Positions 20,089-30,452 of a stretch of DNA of 64,000 nt are shown piece after piece. The DNA comes from Semisulcospira habei (taxonomy: Eukaryota > Mollusca > Gastropoda > Semisulcospiridae), in NCBI GenBank assembly GCA_036245525.1, contig BTPG01000005.1, forward strand, positions 180,225,198-180,289,197, given 5' to 3'. The position numbers and the translations under genes were made by a program. The notes beneath the pieces were generated by a model, which worked only from the letters and a program-made list of their open reading frames with translations, made no database searches and was not told the origin of the DNA. Position 1 is the stretch's first letter; each line of letters starts with the position of its first letter.

Positions 20089-21213
20089 TTCCACAGGGGT
20101 CCGTCCTGTGCCCGGTCCTTTTCACACTCTACACCTCTCCCCTGTCCAACATCATCCAGTCTCACCACATAAACCACCACCTCTACGCTGACGACTCACA
20201 ACTACTAGACAAAGACAAACTCGACAACACTCAGTCACTACTGACTCGCACGGCTGACTGCTACGAAGACGTGAAAAACTGGATGACAGCAAACAAGCTT
20301 AAACTGAATGACGACAAAATGGAAGCCATGCTGGTAGGCACTCGCCAGAAACTTTCTCAGCTCCTTCAGTCCCTCTCTCCACCCTTAACTCGACAGCACC
20401 CCCATCTCCCTCTCTGACTCGGCCAAAAACCTCGGCGTTATCCTCGATTCCTCACTTTTCATGACCAGCTTCGTCTCCGCCACGGCCCAGGCATGCTACT
20501 TCCACCTCCGCCGCATCAGTCAGATCAGAAAATACCTCACTACCGAGGCTGCCACCAAACTTGCTGTCTCTCTCATCCTATCTCGCATCGACTACTGCAA
20601 CTCTCTCCTTTCCGGCCTCCCTCACTCCACCACTTTTACTCTCCAGCGCGTCCAGAACAATGCTGCCCGCCTCGTCCTCAAAAAGAAAAAATCCGACCAC
20701 ATCACTCCTCTGCTCAAACTTCTTCACTGGCTTCCCATCCCCCAACGCATCCAATACAAGATTCTGTCTCTCTGTTACAAATCCCTGAACAACTGTGCTC
20801 CTGCCTATCTCTCAAACTTACTTCACCCCTACACTCCTCCCCGCTCCCTCCGCTCTGCCTCCGACCCTCTCCGCCTCCACATCCCCCGCACCAAACTCAG
20901 CACTTTCGGCCCCCGCTCCTTCTCAGTATACGGTTCATCCACCTGGAACACTCTCCCACTCTCTCTCCGTCAGAAACACTCTCTCTCCTCCTTCCAGTCC
21001 GCCCTCAAAACTCACCTCTCTCAACAGTTTTAGCACTATACCACCACACTCCCCACCCCAAGCTGACTGTCGTAATGTATTTCACTATTTGTGGTACGTG
21101 AGTCATTGTCTAAAGCGCGTGCATGCGTGCGTGAGTTGTGAGTGCGCGCTTAGAGTTATAATTATTATAAGATAAGCGCATTATAAATACCGTAATAATT
21201 ATTATTATTTTAG
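20089..21213 (+). mobile_element. L2/CR1-like LINE, RT C-terminal half
   Basis: Encodes reverse transcriptase motifs in order: PQGSVLCPVLFTLY, the catalytic LYADD box (in HHLYADDSQL), MTANKLKLNDDK, then after a frameshift near 20,400 NLGVILDSSLF, SRIDYCNSLLSGLP, RIQYKILSLCYKSL and FGPRSFSVYGSSTWNTLP, with a stop at about 21,031. The 3' UTR ends in TATAAATACCGTAATAATTA and (ATT)n. It is 5'-truncated before the palm domain, so it cannot move. Its relatives in this window are the 3' fragment at 3.8 kb and, more distantly, the minus-strand element at 21.7-23.4 kb. Confidence 0.85.
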
Positions 21214-21302
21214 GGTGGTTTTGAATAATTCTTGTCAGATAATAGGATATTATTTTCAACTTGACCTCCGCACGCCGGCGCATACTTGATTCTTCGGCCA
21301 TT

Positions 21303-21455
21303 GCAGACCCGTACCAGTGGGAAACGAAGGCTGCCGGTAATGGTGGCTGGTGGGTGGGGACGGGCAACACGTTTAACGGCACACAGCTTGCGGCTCGCGG
21401 GGTGGTGGTGGTGGTCACCATTAAGTACAGACTCAGCACATTGCGTAATGTGTTA
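21303..21455 (+). pseudogene. Decayed type-B esterase exon 3
   Basis: The sequence from AACGAAGGCTGCCGGTAATG to GTACAGACTCAGCAC aligns by eye with the complete esterase exon at 50,168-50,312 (GGCTGGTGGGT, ACGGGCAACACGTTTAACGG, GGTGGTGGTCACCATTA). It has lost bases around the oxyanion-hole HGG codons, and the donor is changed (TTGCGTAATG for CTAGGTAAG). No other esterase exon is nearby, so it looks like a dispersed gene fragment. Confidence 0.7.
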
Positions 21456-21497
21456 TTATTGATGCACTGGTGATAGTGGTTTTGTAGTCATGGTGTT

Positions 21498-21570
21498 GGT
21501 GGAGGTTAGTTAGTTAGTTATTTGGGTTTAACGCCGAGCAGGCAACTAAGGCCATCACACGGCGGGTTGG
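21498..21570. repeat. Retroposon tail (TTAG)n-GGGTTTAACGCC
   Basis: TTAGTTAGTTA then GGGTTTAACGCCGAGCAGGC and GGCCATCACACGGCGGG. The same tail occurs at 34.7 kb; it is the 3' end of a minus-strand retroposon whose body is missing. Confidence 0.6.
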
Positions 21571-21631
21571 TGGAGGTGATGGTGGTGGTGGTACGCTATT
21601 AAGAAAATTAGACCCTTCGAGTCAAACTCCT

Positions 21632-21715
21632 TAACCCTTTGCGTGTCGGTAGAGCCGGTTTTACTAGACTGATTCGCGATGATTCATTAACCTTTGCGTG
21701 ACAGTAGCGATACCG
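21632..21715. mobile_element. TTAA-D MITE relics
   Basis: TTAACCCTTTGCGTGTCGGT and a second TTAACCTTTGCGTGACAGTA 55 bases on; both lack right ends. Confidence 0.5.
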
Positions 21716-21893
21716 ATACTCAAAGAATTGATGCTGACTGTTATATAATAAATAATAATAAAGGTAATTTGTATAACGCCTAATCACCAAGGTGCTCTAG
21801 GCGCTTTACAATCACAGTAATGAAACTGACACAAAGCAAAATACCAAAACAAGCACATGCAACAACAAAAATACATTGATTTACAAGGAGCAG

Positions 21894-22043
<150 letters not shown>

Positions 22044-22532
22044 ATGAGCCAGCAGACAAAATGGTCTTTGCGTGTATGCAACAGAGAAAATGTCAGTTTT
22101 AAGCTTGGATTTGAAAATGGAAAGAGATGATGAGTGACGCACATCAGCTGGGAGCGCGTTCCATGTAATGGGACCAAAATACGAAAATGCACGATGACCT
22201 TGAGTGACCTTATTACGTCTAGGGATACGGAAAACACGAGTGTCTGAAGCAGAGCGTAGTGAGCAGGGACGGTGTATACAGCTGGACAAGATCAGATAAG
22301 TAAGGAGGGGCAGAACCAGAGATGATGTTGAAACAAATAACACAGACTTTATACTGAATTCTGTATGAAACTGGCAGCCAGTGCAAATCAGCTAGTAGAG
22401 GTATAATGTTTTCACGTTTCGGTACACGAAAAATCAGACGTGCAGCACAGTTCATGACTCTCTGGATTTGGTCAAGAAGATTTTGCGGAACACCGGACAA
22501 AAGAGAATTGCAATAGTATTCGGGACAGCACA

Positions 22533-23155
22533 AGGGAGCTTGGGAGCCACCCTGTCCAAAGACGGTAGTTGCATAGCAGAGATCCGTATCAGGATGGGTA
22601 CAGCAACATCCGCAATGGCCAGGCTGGACAGGATATGGCGAAGTAACTCCATCAGCTTCACCATCAAGTACAGGCTTTACAAGTCCCTCGTAGTGTCTAT
22701 TCTACTCTACGGCTGTGAGACTTGGACACTGCTTGCAGACTCAGAAAAGAAAATCCAGGCCTTTGAAAACAAGTGCCTGAGGAAGTAACTCCGCATCTCG
22801 TACCGCGAGCACAAGACCAACGAATATGTACGGAGCATCGTCACTTCCCTGGTGGGCCCACATGAACCCCTTCTGGCAACCGTGAAACGGCGCAAGCTTG
22901 CTTGGTTTGGCCACGTGACCCGACACAACACCTTGTCCAAGACTATCCTCCAAGGCACTCTCGAAGGAAGTCGTCGGCGAGGTCGTCAGAGAAAGAGTTG
23001 GGTCGCAAACATAAAAGAATGGACCGAACTCGAGATGCCAGACTTGCTTGCCACCGCCCAAAATAGAACTCAGTGGAGAGCACTGTCTGTTGCTGCTGCC
23101 TTTCAGTCCCCCCAACGCCCAGTTCGGGCAAGGGACTGATGATGATGATGATGAT
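22533..23155 (+). mobile_element. RTE-like LINE 3' fragment nested in another LINE
   Basis: Plus-strand codons read IKYRLYKSLVVSILLYGCET and WTLLADSEKKIQAFENKCLR, one stop, then KRRKLAWFGHVTRHNTLSKT and GRRRGRQRKSWVANIKEW, the standard C-terminal region of RTE-type polyproteins often mis-annotated as craniofacial-development-protein-like. It ends in (GAT)n at 23,138-23,157, the usual RTE tail. It interrupts the minus-strand LINE. Confidence 0.85.
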
Positions 23156-23626
23156 GACAAGGGAGGTAACAAGTGTTTTGGTAACTTCAACAGTCAGCAG
23201 ATGTCGAACAGTGCTGATCCTTCTGAGTTCAATGAAGGCAAGCTGGCAAACTTTCTTCACTTGTTCCTTCATTGTCAGCCTGTTGTCAAAAATGAGACCC
23301 AAGTTACGGGCCGAGCTAGAAAAGGAGATGGCGCTCTCGCCCACCATCATTGACTCAGGAAGATCAGCATATACACATGTTTGAAGCTTTTTGATTTTCC
23401 GTTCATGACACTCTCTCTGACACTTTGCTTCCTTTTGACCTAATATCGATCGCGTCACACTGGTTACATCTATCAATCCTTTACGCACATTTTGTGCTCG
23501 CCCTTTCAAAGCGCGACTTTTTTCATCTTTCTTCCTTGGGCGAAACATTTTTAAAGTATAATTTTTTTCTTAGTGTAATAAATAGGAAGCAATGTTATAT
23601 TTTTATGTCCAAAAAAAAAAAAGAAG

Positions 23627-23746
<120 letters not shown>

Positions 23747-23895
23747 AATTCATTACTGAAGTCTACTTTTGCTTCAGAGAGATAGGTCAAAGGAGGGGGG
23801 AGACGGCAAGTGTTGGTGGAGTGTACGATTTGACTAATCATAACCAAGCATTTATCTCAAGCAATTTAAATTGTATCTGAATAGCTTTTTTTAGA

Positions 23896-24056
23896 AATCA
23901 AAAGTAGGTCAAACTTGCACGTGTTTCGACAAAAAACAGTGGATTAAACCCCTGGAACAAACAAAGTCGCGTGCTTGACCAAACATTAAATCCCCCTTTT
24001 ACTTATTTTATATATTTTTGTCGATACACGTGCAGTTGGGATCTATTTCTGATTTC
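23896..24056. mobile_element. Family I palindrome (GTAGGTCAAANTTGCACGTG)
   Basis: AAGTAGGTCAAACTTGCACG on the left, CGATACACGTGCAGTTGGGA on the right, with an inner ACAGTGGATTAAA/ATTAAATCC pair. A cleaner copy is at 54.87-55.0 kb. Confidence 0.6.
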
Positions 24057-24121
24057 CAAGCGACGTCTGCTGTGTGGATGGTCACAGTGAACGCCGCACG
24101 ATGGCAGCATGTGTATGTCTC

Positions 24122-24354
24122 AACACCTTCACCGCCACAGTACGTATGCTGTACCTACATGTTTGTTTCTGAAATCTTTGTTCATTCAACGGCCACAAGC
24201 CAACACCGTCCAAGAAACGTGGATGCAAATTGGTCTCGGCAAGAGGCATAGATCCTCATGAGCCCCCGCAGTCGCGGGGGCTCATGAGGATCTATGTCTC
24301 TTGCCGCCAGTTGGATCGTGTTCACGGTTTTTTTCTCGGCAGTGAAGGGGTTAA
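24122..24354. mobile_element. TTAA-C palindromic MITE
   Basis: Right end CTCGGCAGTGAAGGGGTTAA, left end CACCTTCACCGCCAC without TTAA. A nearly perfect 70-base hairpin sits at 24,237-24,305. Confidence 0.8.
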
Positions 24355-24925
24355 CCAAAAGCCCTGCACTGAAGAATGTGTCTGAAATGCAGATAGAGTT
24401 GTTTGTTAGGTTTGCGTTTGCTGATACTCTTTTGTCACCAACTCCTATAAGACTTGGTGCTGTAAGCTGGAGTGCCCATCCTCCTGTAATCACTCACAGA
24501 CGGCGCACACAAGAACACACACGCATGCAATCACTCTGCGCCCCTTCCACACGATTTCAACAAATTGATGGTAGACTTAGTTTACATGTGATTATTGGCA
24601 AAACGAATAGAAAACAAAACAATAACAGTTCCCATTGTTTGACTGACACTGAGGCACGCGATTCCGACTTTACATGTCGGAGTGACTGAAACCTAAACAA
24701 GACACAATAGACGCAAACACTCAATTTCGTACAGCTATTAGTGGTCTTCATAATCATCAAATGTCAGAAAAATGGTTTATATGATTCTAAGTAGGCCTAC
24801 TTTGTCGGCTACGGAAATCAATGAACGTCTGGAGTGATGGTATGGAACTCCATTCACACAAAAAACGGGCTAGTATGTGCGACGTTCTATACCAACCGTT
24901 ATGGCGATGGATATATACTCACGAG

Positions 24926-25045
24926 CAAGAATTGCAACGCCTTATTGGAATCATCGGAAACACTAAAGTGTTTCCGATGATTCCACAAATGTTCGCATTT
25001 GATGATTTTTTTAAGTGTTGCATTTCTTTTGTTCGTCGGCATATT
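24926..25045. mobile_element. Family F palindrome
   Basis: ACGAGCAAGAATTGCAACGC and GTTGCATTTCTTTTGTTCGT form outer arms. GGAATCATCGGAAACACT-AAAG-TGTTTCCGATGATTCC is a perfect inner hairpin. Confidence 0.75.
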
Positions 25046-25181
25046 ATAATGATATAAAACTAAATAAAGATGACAAAAGGAAAATAAAATAAAAAGACAA
25101 CTGCTGCACACGAAATCTACATAAAATCAAGCCATCTATGGCATTACATGTTCATGTTCTCTCCCCAAATGGAGTTACGAC

Positions 25182-25395
25182 AGTAAACCCCTTTAGCGCC
25201 AACACCTACAGCAGGAGATTGATTCACCATTAAAATTCAAGGGTAGTTCCAGATTAGCTTGGCGCCTTCAGGCGCTAAACTAATCTGGCACTACCTTTGA
25301 ATTATCATGGTCAATCCATCTCCTGCGAGTGCACATAGTCGTTAAGTAACACTTCCAAAATTAGGGAAATGCAGCCATGGCGCTGAAAGGGTTAA
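25182..25395. mobile_element. TTAA-A palindromic MITE
   Basis: Right end GCTGAAAGGGTTAA, left end GTAAACCCCTTTAGCGCC, a hybrid of family A and C end sequences. Confidence 0.75.
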
Positions 25396-26114
25396 GTCAG
25401 ATGATCCTATCAGGAAAACAAATGGAATATTAGATCCAAAATGAAGAAAGCCAACCAACCTTCAAACCACCATAACGGCTCTTAACCCATATCATAATGA
25501 GGCTAAAAGCTTCAATTTTTTTGCACTGCCGAACGCAAGCTACATTATAGTGCTTACGGATAAGGACATCAACCAATGGCTTTAGTTCAAGGGTGATCCC
25601 AGACTGAATAGAAAGCTATTCTGGTACCACCTTTGAACTATTTTACTCAAACTTATTTCACACACTGGTGTATTCCGAATGATAAGGGTTATCAATTCGC
25701 AAGTTACACTTTGCGAAGTGGTCGATATGCGGCACAACGTAGGCATCGGCGAAGGTACTCTGATCAACGTCGGCGAAGTTTTTTGTCTTCGGAATTGGCA
25801 GGGCGGCGTGCATTGACAAGTCGCTTTCGAACTTCGGCCTTCGTCTGCGTCAGACGATTGGTTGTTCGGCATCGACTGAGGCGATTAAAATCGGGGACAC
25901 TCAACATAGCTCAATGCTAAAGATACTTTTAGGCACTTTTTGGAAAGTTCGAAACACTAGACACGGTTTGTCTGTTTATGCACTTTTTGGAATGGAATTC
26001 GGCAGATCAGTACTGAATACAACATTTCTGAGAAGGCAGGAGGCACAAAATTGTGCAGAGTCAAACTGAGAACATCGGACGCTAACGAGATAAGCAGTAA
26101 ACGGCAAAGGCCCT
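25396..26114. other. No gene recognised; one decayed palindrome
   Basis: A degenerate family-A/B relic is visible at about 25,583-25,640 (TTCAAGGGTGATCCCAG and CTGGTACCACCTTTGAA). Short frames near 25.6-25.9 kb resemble no family I know. Confidence 0.4.
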
Positions 26115-26192
26115 TGGGCCGACGTCGCCTGCAGTGAGCCCACGCACAGTTGTGCGCGGGCCCACTGCGGCCGACGTCGGCCTGAGCATCTT
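26115..26192. mobile_element. Family G GC-rich palindrome
   Basis: GGGCCGACGTCGCCTGCAGT and GCGGCCGACGTCGGCCTGAG pair around GCACAGTTGTGCGCG. Confidence 0.65.
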
Positions 26193-26335
26193 TTGCTTAC
26201 GGGGACGGGCTTTAACATACATAATTGTACAGCATACAATGGTTATAAAATATTTTTTTTTAAATACAGAACAGTTCCTGAGAATTCAGTAAAGTATTTG
26301 CGCGCGCTGCACATACATTCAAATGAATCCAGACC

Positions 26336-26738
26336 AAAAAGGTGACTGCCAAGCGTGTAATATGCAAAGAAGTACCCAACGGAGAAAGAAACACGCTTAG
26401 AAAAGACGGGTACAACACAATTTATTAATATTTCGGGTAAATACCCTTTGTCAAAATAGACAAACAAACAAACAGAGAGATTAGCCGCTACTTATCTTCA
26501 TTGGCAGAAAGAATGTGGCAACTCTCCGTTGGGTACTTCTTTACATTCAAATGGAATATTTACAAAGGTTCAGTACAAACAGCGTTGAATTCGTAGTATC
26601 ATGTCGAAATATTAATAAATTGTGTTGTACCCGTCTTTTCTAAGCGTGTTTCTTTCTCCGTTGGGTACTTCTTTACATTCAAATGGAATATTTACAAAGG
26701 TTCAGTACAAACAGCGTTGAATTCGTAGTATCGTGAAG
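26336..26738. mobile_element. Foldback element with CCAAGCGTGT..CACGCTTAG arms
   Basis: AAAGAAGTACCCAACGGAGA, AGAAACACGCTTAGAAAAGA and GGGTACAACACAATTTATTA (26,368-26,430) recur inverted at 26,615-26,675. A block containing CTTTACATTCAAATGGAATA through GTTGAATTCGTAGTATC is also tandemly duplicated (about 26,523-26,600 and 26,658-26,735). A relative with a MITE inserted lies at 36.8-37.4 kb. Confidence 0.65.
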
Positions 26739-27379
26739 GATGCACGAGGTTTATTCCATCTTTATTAATGGCGGCCATGTACCATCTCCTGCGGCCATGG
26801 CCGGCCGCTCCGCGACAAAATCCGTCAATTGCGGTGCTAGGGAAGTCATGCTTATTCTTGTTATTTACCAGGCAGTGTTGTGCCATCAAGTTCTGCGGGA
26901 ACAGTGATGTACCATTTCGACAACTTTATTTGATGGTTGTTTGTGTATCAACGAAAACATCGTCTTCATCTTGTAACACTGAGTCGGAACTGATTTGGAC
27001 TATTTTCGTACCAGTAGTGTTTTCAAATAAGAGCGTGCATAGGAACTCGGGATCAACCAATCACGTGCTATTCCGGGCTTCATCCTACATCAGTAATTCA
27101 CAGACTAACACATTGCCGGCCAGATGTTTCTGTATTCTAGCTGGCTCCACATTGAAAAGCTTGGAAGTATACAGAGAAGCCTTTAGTACCAGCGAGCTTC
27201 ACGACGTTCTTCAATACTACATTCTTACTGCAGTCATCGCGGCGGCCGTGTTTATGTTGCACAAACTGACTGGCGGCCGACCTTAGTGCCGACGGAAGTT
27301 TCCCATCAAGTGGCGTGCCAGTGAACACGACTGTGTGTGTACATTTTATTTCGTCATAATGACTCACGGCTGTTGCCAC
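26692..27379 (-). other. Possible minus-strand coding segments, unassigned
   Basis: Three minus-strand open stretches in GC-richer DNA: 27379-27137 (starts MATAVSHYDEIKCTHTVVF), about 27040-26932 (SSDSVLQDEDDVFVDTQTTI then stop) and 26889-26692 (MMAQHCLVNNKNKHDFPS, GRRRWYMAAINKDG, NAVCTEPL). The last resembles a decayed THAP domain by spacing only. The splice structure is unclear; I do not claim a gene. Confidence 0.25.
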
Positions 27380-27845
27380 AATGTGTTATACAGTCGAAGC
27401 CGCTTATGACGAGGTCGGATGTAACGAATGCCGGATGTAACGAAGTGAAAAGGCTGGTCCCGGCAAAAATCCTTCTTTACATGACTAAAAACACGTCGGA
27501 TGTAACGAAGTCGGATGTAACGAAATGTCGCTTGTAACGAAACGGTTTTGCGGTCCCCAGCGGGTGATCATGTCGGTTGTAGCGAATCCGCCGCTTGTAA
27601 CGAAACGGTTTTGCGGTCCCCAGCGCCGGGTGAATCATGTCGGTTCAGTGTAACGAATCCGCCACTTGTAGAAATACATGTACAATGTATCCAGTCTAGA
27701 CCCATTCGCAGCGCGGGAAGCCGACCATAGGGAGTTGACCTGCTCCCTAGCGCGCAGTCAGCATCACTAAGTTGTACATGTATGTCTGTGGCCCTAAAAA
27801 TTAGGGCACGCGGTGTCGGGCTTTGATTTCGCAGACCTTTTCATC

Positions 27846-28114
27846 ATGGCGACCAGAGGAGATAGAAAAGGTCTTACGCTGAAGCGAAAGATTGACATAA
27901 TTTTTGACGTGGAAAACCATCCAACAAAACAGAAGAAGACAATAGCAGATGAACACGAAATTGCATCTTCAACACTGTCAACCATCCTGGCTTCCAAAGA
28001 AAAATACAAAAGGTAGTACTTCGGAGGCGAGGACAACGCAGCACGGCAGAAGACCCGTTGTGCACGGCACGAGGGCATTGAACAACAACTTTTGGAGTGG
28101 TTTCGGCATACAAG
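27846..28114 (+). pseudogene. Tigger transposase exon 1 (CENP-B N-terminal HTH), broken
   Basis: ATG at 27,846. Encodes KGLTLKRKIDIIFDVENHP, then IADEHEIASSTLSTILASKE, the first psq/CENP-B helix-turn-helix of pogo-type transposases that binds the element ends. A TAG at 28,014-28,016 interrupts the frame, after which the same frame continues (GIEQQLLEWFRHTR) to a donor ACAAG|GTAAAG. The second HTH should follow, but only a decayed trace (TISG near 29,000, then AFAWK in another frame) precedes the DDE exon. Confidence 0.7.
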
Positions 28115-28180
28115 GTAAAGTGGAAGAATATTAAATACAGTACATGTGTACATCTGTGCATCAAGCCATCATCATCATAA

Positions 28181-28182
<2 letters not shown>

Positions 28183-28252
<70 letters not shown>
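28183..28252. repeat. (GT)n microsatellite
   Basis: About 34 TG units in the intron of the Tigger transposase. Confidence 0.98.
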
Positions 28253-28256
<4 letters not shown>

Positions 28257-28898
28257 GTGATCGATCGATCACACGTAGGCATATAGCCGGAAATTTAGGT
28301 CGAAGCGGGACCCCCTGTTCTTTTTTTTAATGGCAATTTAACACTTGGGTTTTGGTTGACAAAAATCAGGCACGAAAATAACCCCTTACCATCATCTTTA
28401 TATGGGTGGGAGCCACGTTAACATTGGCAATTTCTCCGAAAGTACACATGATAGAGGAATCAAACTTGGCATGAGTAATTACGGTGATGGTACGTTGAAA
28501 ACGATTCCCGTTTACAATTTCTCAATGTCATGGTTTTGCTAAAATAAAATATCATGTGCAAATGTTCTGATCACTGAAACATCGCGGACACAAGCATCAC
28601 CCCATTTCACTGCAGAGAGGAGTGACGTTGCAATGCGCGCTCCCTGAAGAATAAAATAGTGACGTGACAAGAATGACGCAAAACTGCTACATTGCCATAT
28701 CACTGACATTTTTCTTCAAATCAATTAGGCAGAAGGGAGGGAGAGGGAGAGAGAGCACACACACACACACAGTGACACGGAACATTTCAAGATTTTTTTT
28801 TTTCTGATCTTGGAAACAAATGAGTTGAATAATGGTTTACAATTTATTGATGACACAGCTGTTAAAACATTTCAAAGGAAAAACTACTCGTGTAACAC

Positions 28899-28964
28899 AG
28901 AGAGAGAGAGAGAGAGAGACGGAGAGAGTGAGAGAGAGAGAGAGAGAGACACACACACACACAC
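28899..28964. repeat. (AG)n(AC)n tract
   Basis: GA repeats with two interruptions, then ACACAC; a shorter relative with the same order lies at 28,738-28,770. Confidence 0.9.
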
Positions 28965-29077
28965 CAAATAGACACGGGTGTGCGCCGGCAGACTATTAGC
29001 GGCCTGTATACTGGTGTGCATTGCATTTGCTTGGAAACGTGTATGCACCACTAAAGCGGGCATTTTTCTTGTGCCAG

Positions 29078-30452
29078 TGATGGCTGGTTGACTCGATTCA
29101 AGAAAAGGCACAACATAGTGTTCAAAGCTGTATGTGGAGAGAGAGAGTCTGTTGACGAAGCGTCAACCGACAGGTGGGTGAATGACGTTCTCAGACCAAC
29201 TCTTGGACGGTACCGGCCTACTGACGTGTTTAACGCAGACGAAACAGGGGTATATTGGAGAGTGCTTCCTGACAAGACTCGCGCTTTTAAAGGAGACAAG
29301 TGCTACGGAGGGAAAAAATCAAAGGAGCGCATTACAGTCATGGTATGTACCAACATGACTGGCACTAAAAAACTGCCGCTGCTTACTATCGGCAAGTTTG
29401 AAAGGCCACGGTATTTTAAAGGTATAAAATGTTTGCCTGTCAAGTACCGAGCAAACAAAAAAGCTTGGATGGACTCCACCCTGTTCAATGACTGGCTGTT
29501 GAACTTTGACCAACAAATGGCTGCAGAAAATCGCAAAGTTGTGTTAGTGATTGATAATTGCACAGCCCACCCAAAGATAGACAGGCATTTGAAAGCAACA
29601 GAACTTCTCTTCCTTCCCCCAAATGCAACTTGCAAATTGCAACCTTGTGATCAAGGAGTGAATCAAAACCTGAAAGTACATTTCCGAAAACTGCTTCTGA
29701 CGAGGTTGCTACACCACACTGATGGGGGCGCTGATGCTGCTGATTTCCAGATCACACTGCTTGATGCTTTGTCTGACTTGAAACTGGCCTGGGACATGGT
29801 CACAGCCTCTACCATCAAAAACTGCTTTCGCAAAGCTTGCTTCACAGCCAACGATGAGACACAGGAAGACAGAATGACATCAAGCGATGAAGGAGAACAG
29901 CCGTCAACAAGCAGCAATGCGCCGGGCTCTTCAGGTTACCCATCGTCTGATGGAAACACAGAACCTCTTCTGTCAAGACTGCTCAAAGAGTGGAACATTT
30001 CACCTTCCGAGTATTTCACTGTTCACGAAGATATCATGACGTCAGGACCCAAGGAGACTGCAACATGCACAAGGCAATCAACGTCAGCAACTGTGACCAG
30101 CCAGGACTCTGAGTCAGACGATGATGATTGTGGGGAGGCTGAAGAAACTGTCACCAGAGAGGAAGTTTTGGAACATGTTCACAAGACAAACATCTATCTC
30201 ATGCAGACTGAGGGCCAGGGCGATGTCATGAAAGCGTTCTACCACTTCAGGGACACCCTAGACAGGCACATAGCACGTTTGGCCACTCAAACAAGAATCA
30301 CGCAGTTCTTTTCCAAAATCGGAACACAAAGAAAACAAGAAAGTCGTGTCAAGTCAGAAGATGTCGGGGGAGAAAAAGTTTCACAAAGAACAGGGCCAGT
30401 CTTCGGCAGACCAAACTCAGACAGAAGGCAAGAGACTGAGAGAAAGGACTAA
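29078..30452 (+). CDS. Tigger/pogo DDE transposase, catalytic region
   Basis: Opens after an acceptor-like CTTGTGCCAG (29,077) with SDGWLTRFKKRH, the usual end of the CENP-B HTH; the first Met is at 29,088. Numbering from that Met, the catalytic triad is intact: D51 in NADETG, D156 in VIDNCTAH, D188 in PCDQGVNQ, with PPNAT before the third Asp. This domain would cut and join DNA at TA sites. The C-terminal third is acidic and Ser-rich. QTRITQFF (401-408) is an exact PCNA-interacting (PIP) box, a known trait of pogo transposases. The 454-codon frame is uninterrupted, although exon 1 is broken. Its last 107 bases overlap the OTU frame in another register. Confidence 0.9.

Noticed and set aside
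20493..21101. 202-residue Pro/Leu/Ser-rich frame
   Set aside because: An alternative frame of the LINE reverse transcriptase region, whose real frame carries YADD and other RT motifs.
25582..25920. Frames of about 95 residues on both strands near 25.7 kb
   Set aside because: No domain, no splice signals and a decayed palindrome within; not enough to call a gene.
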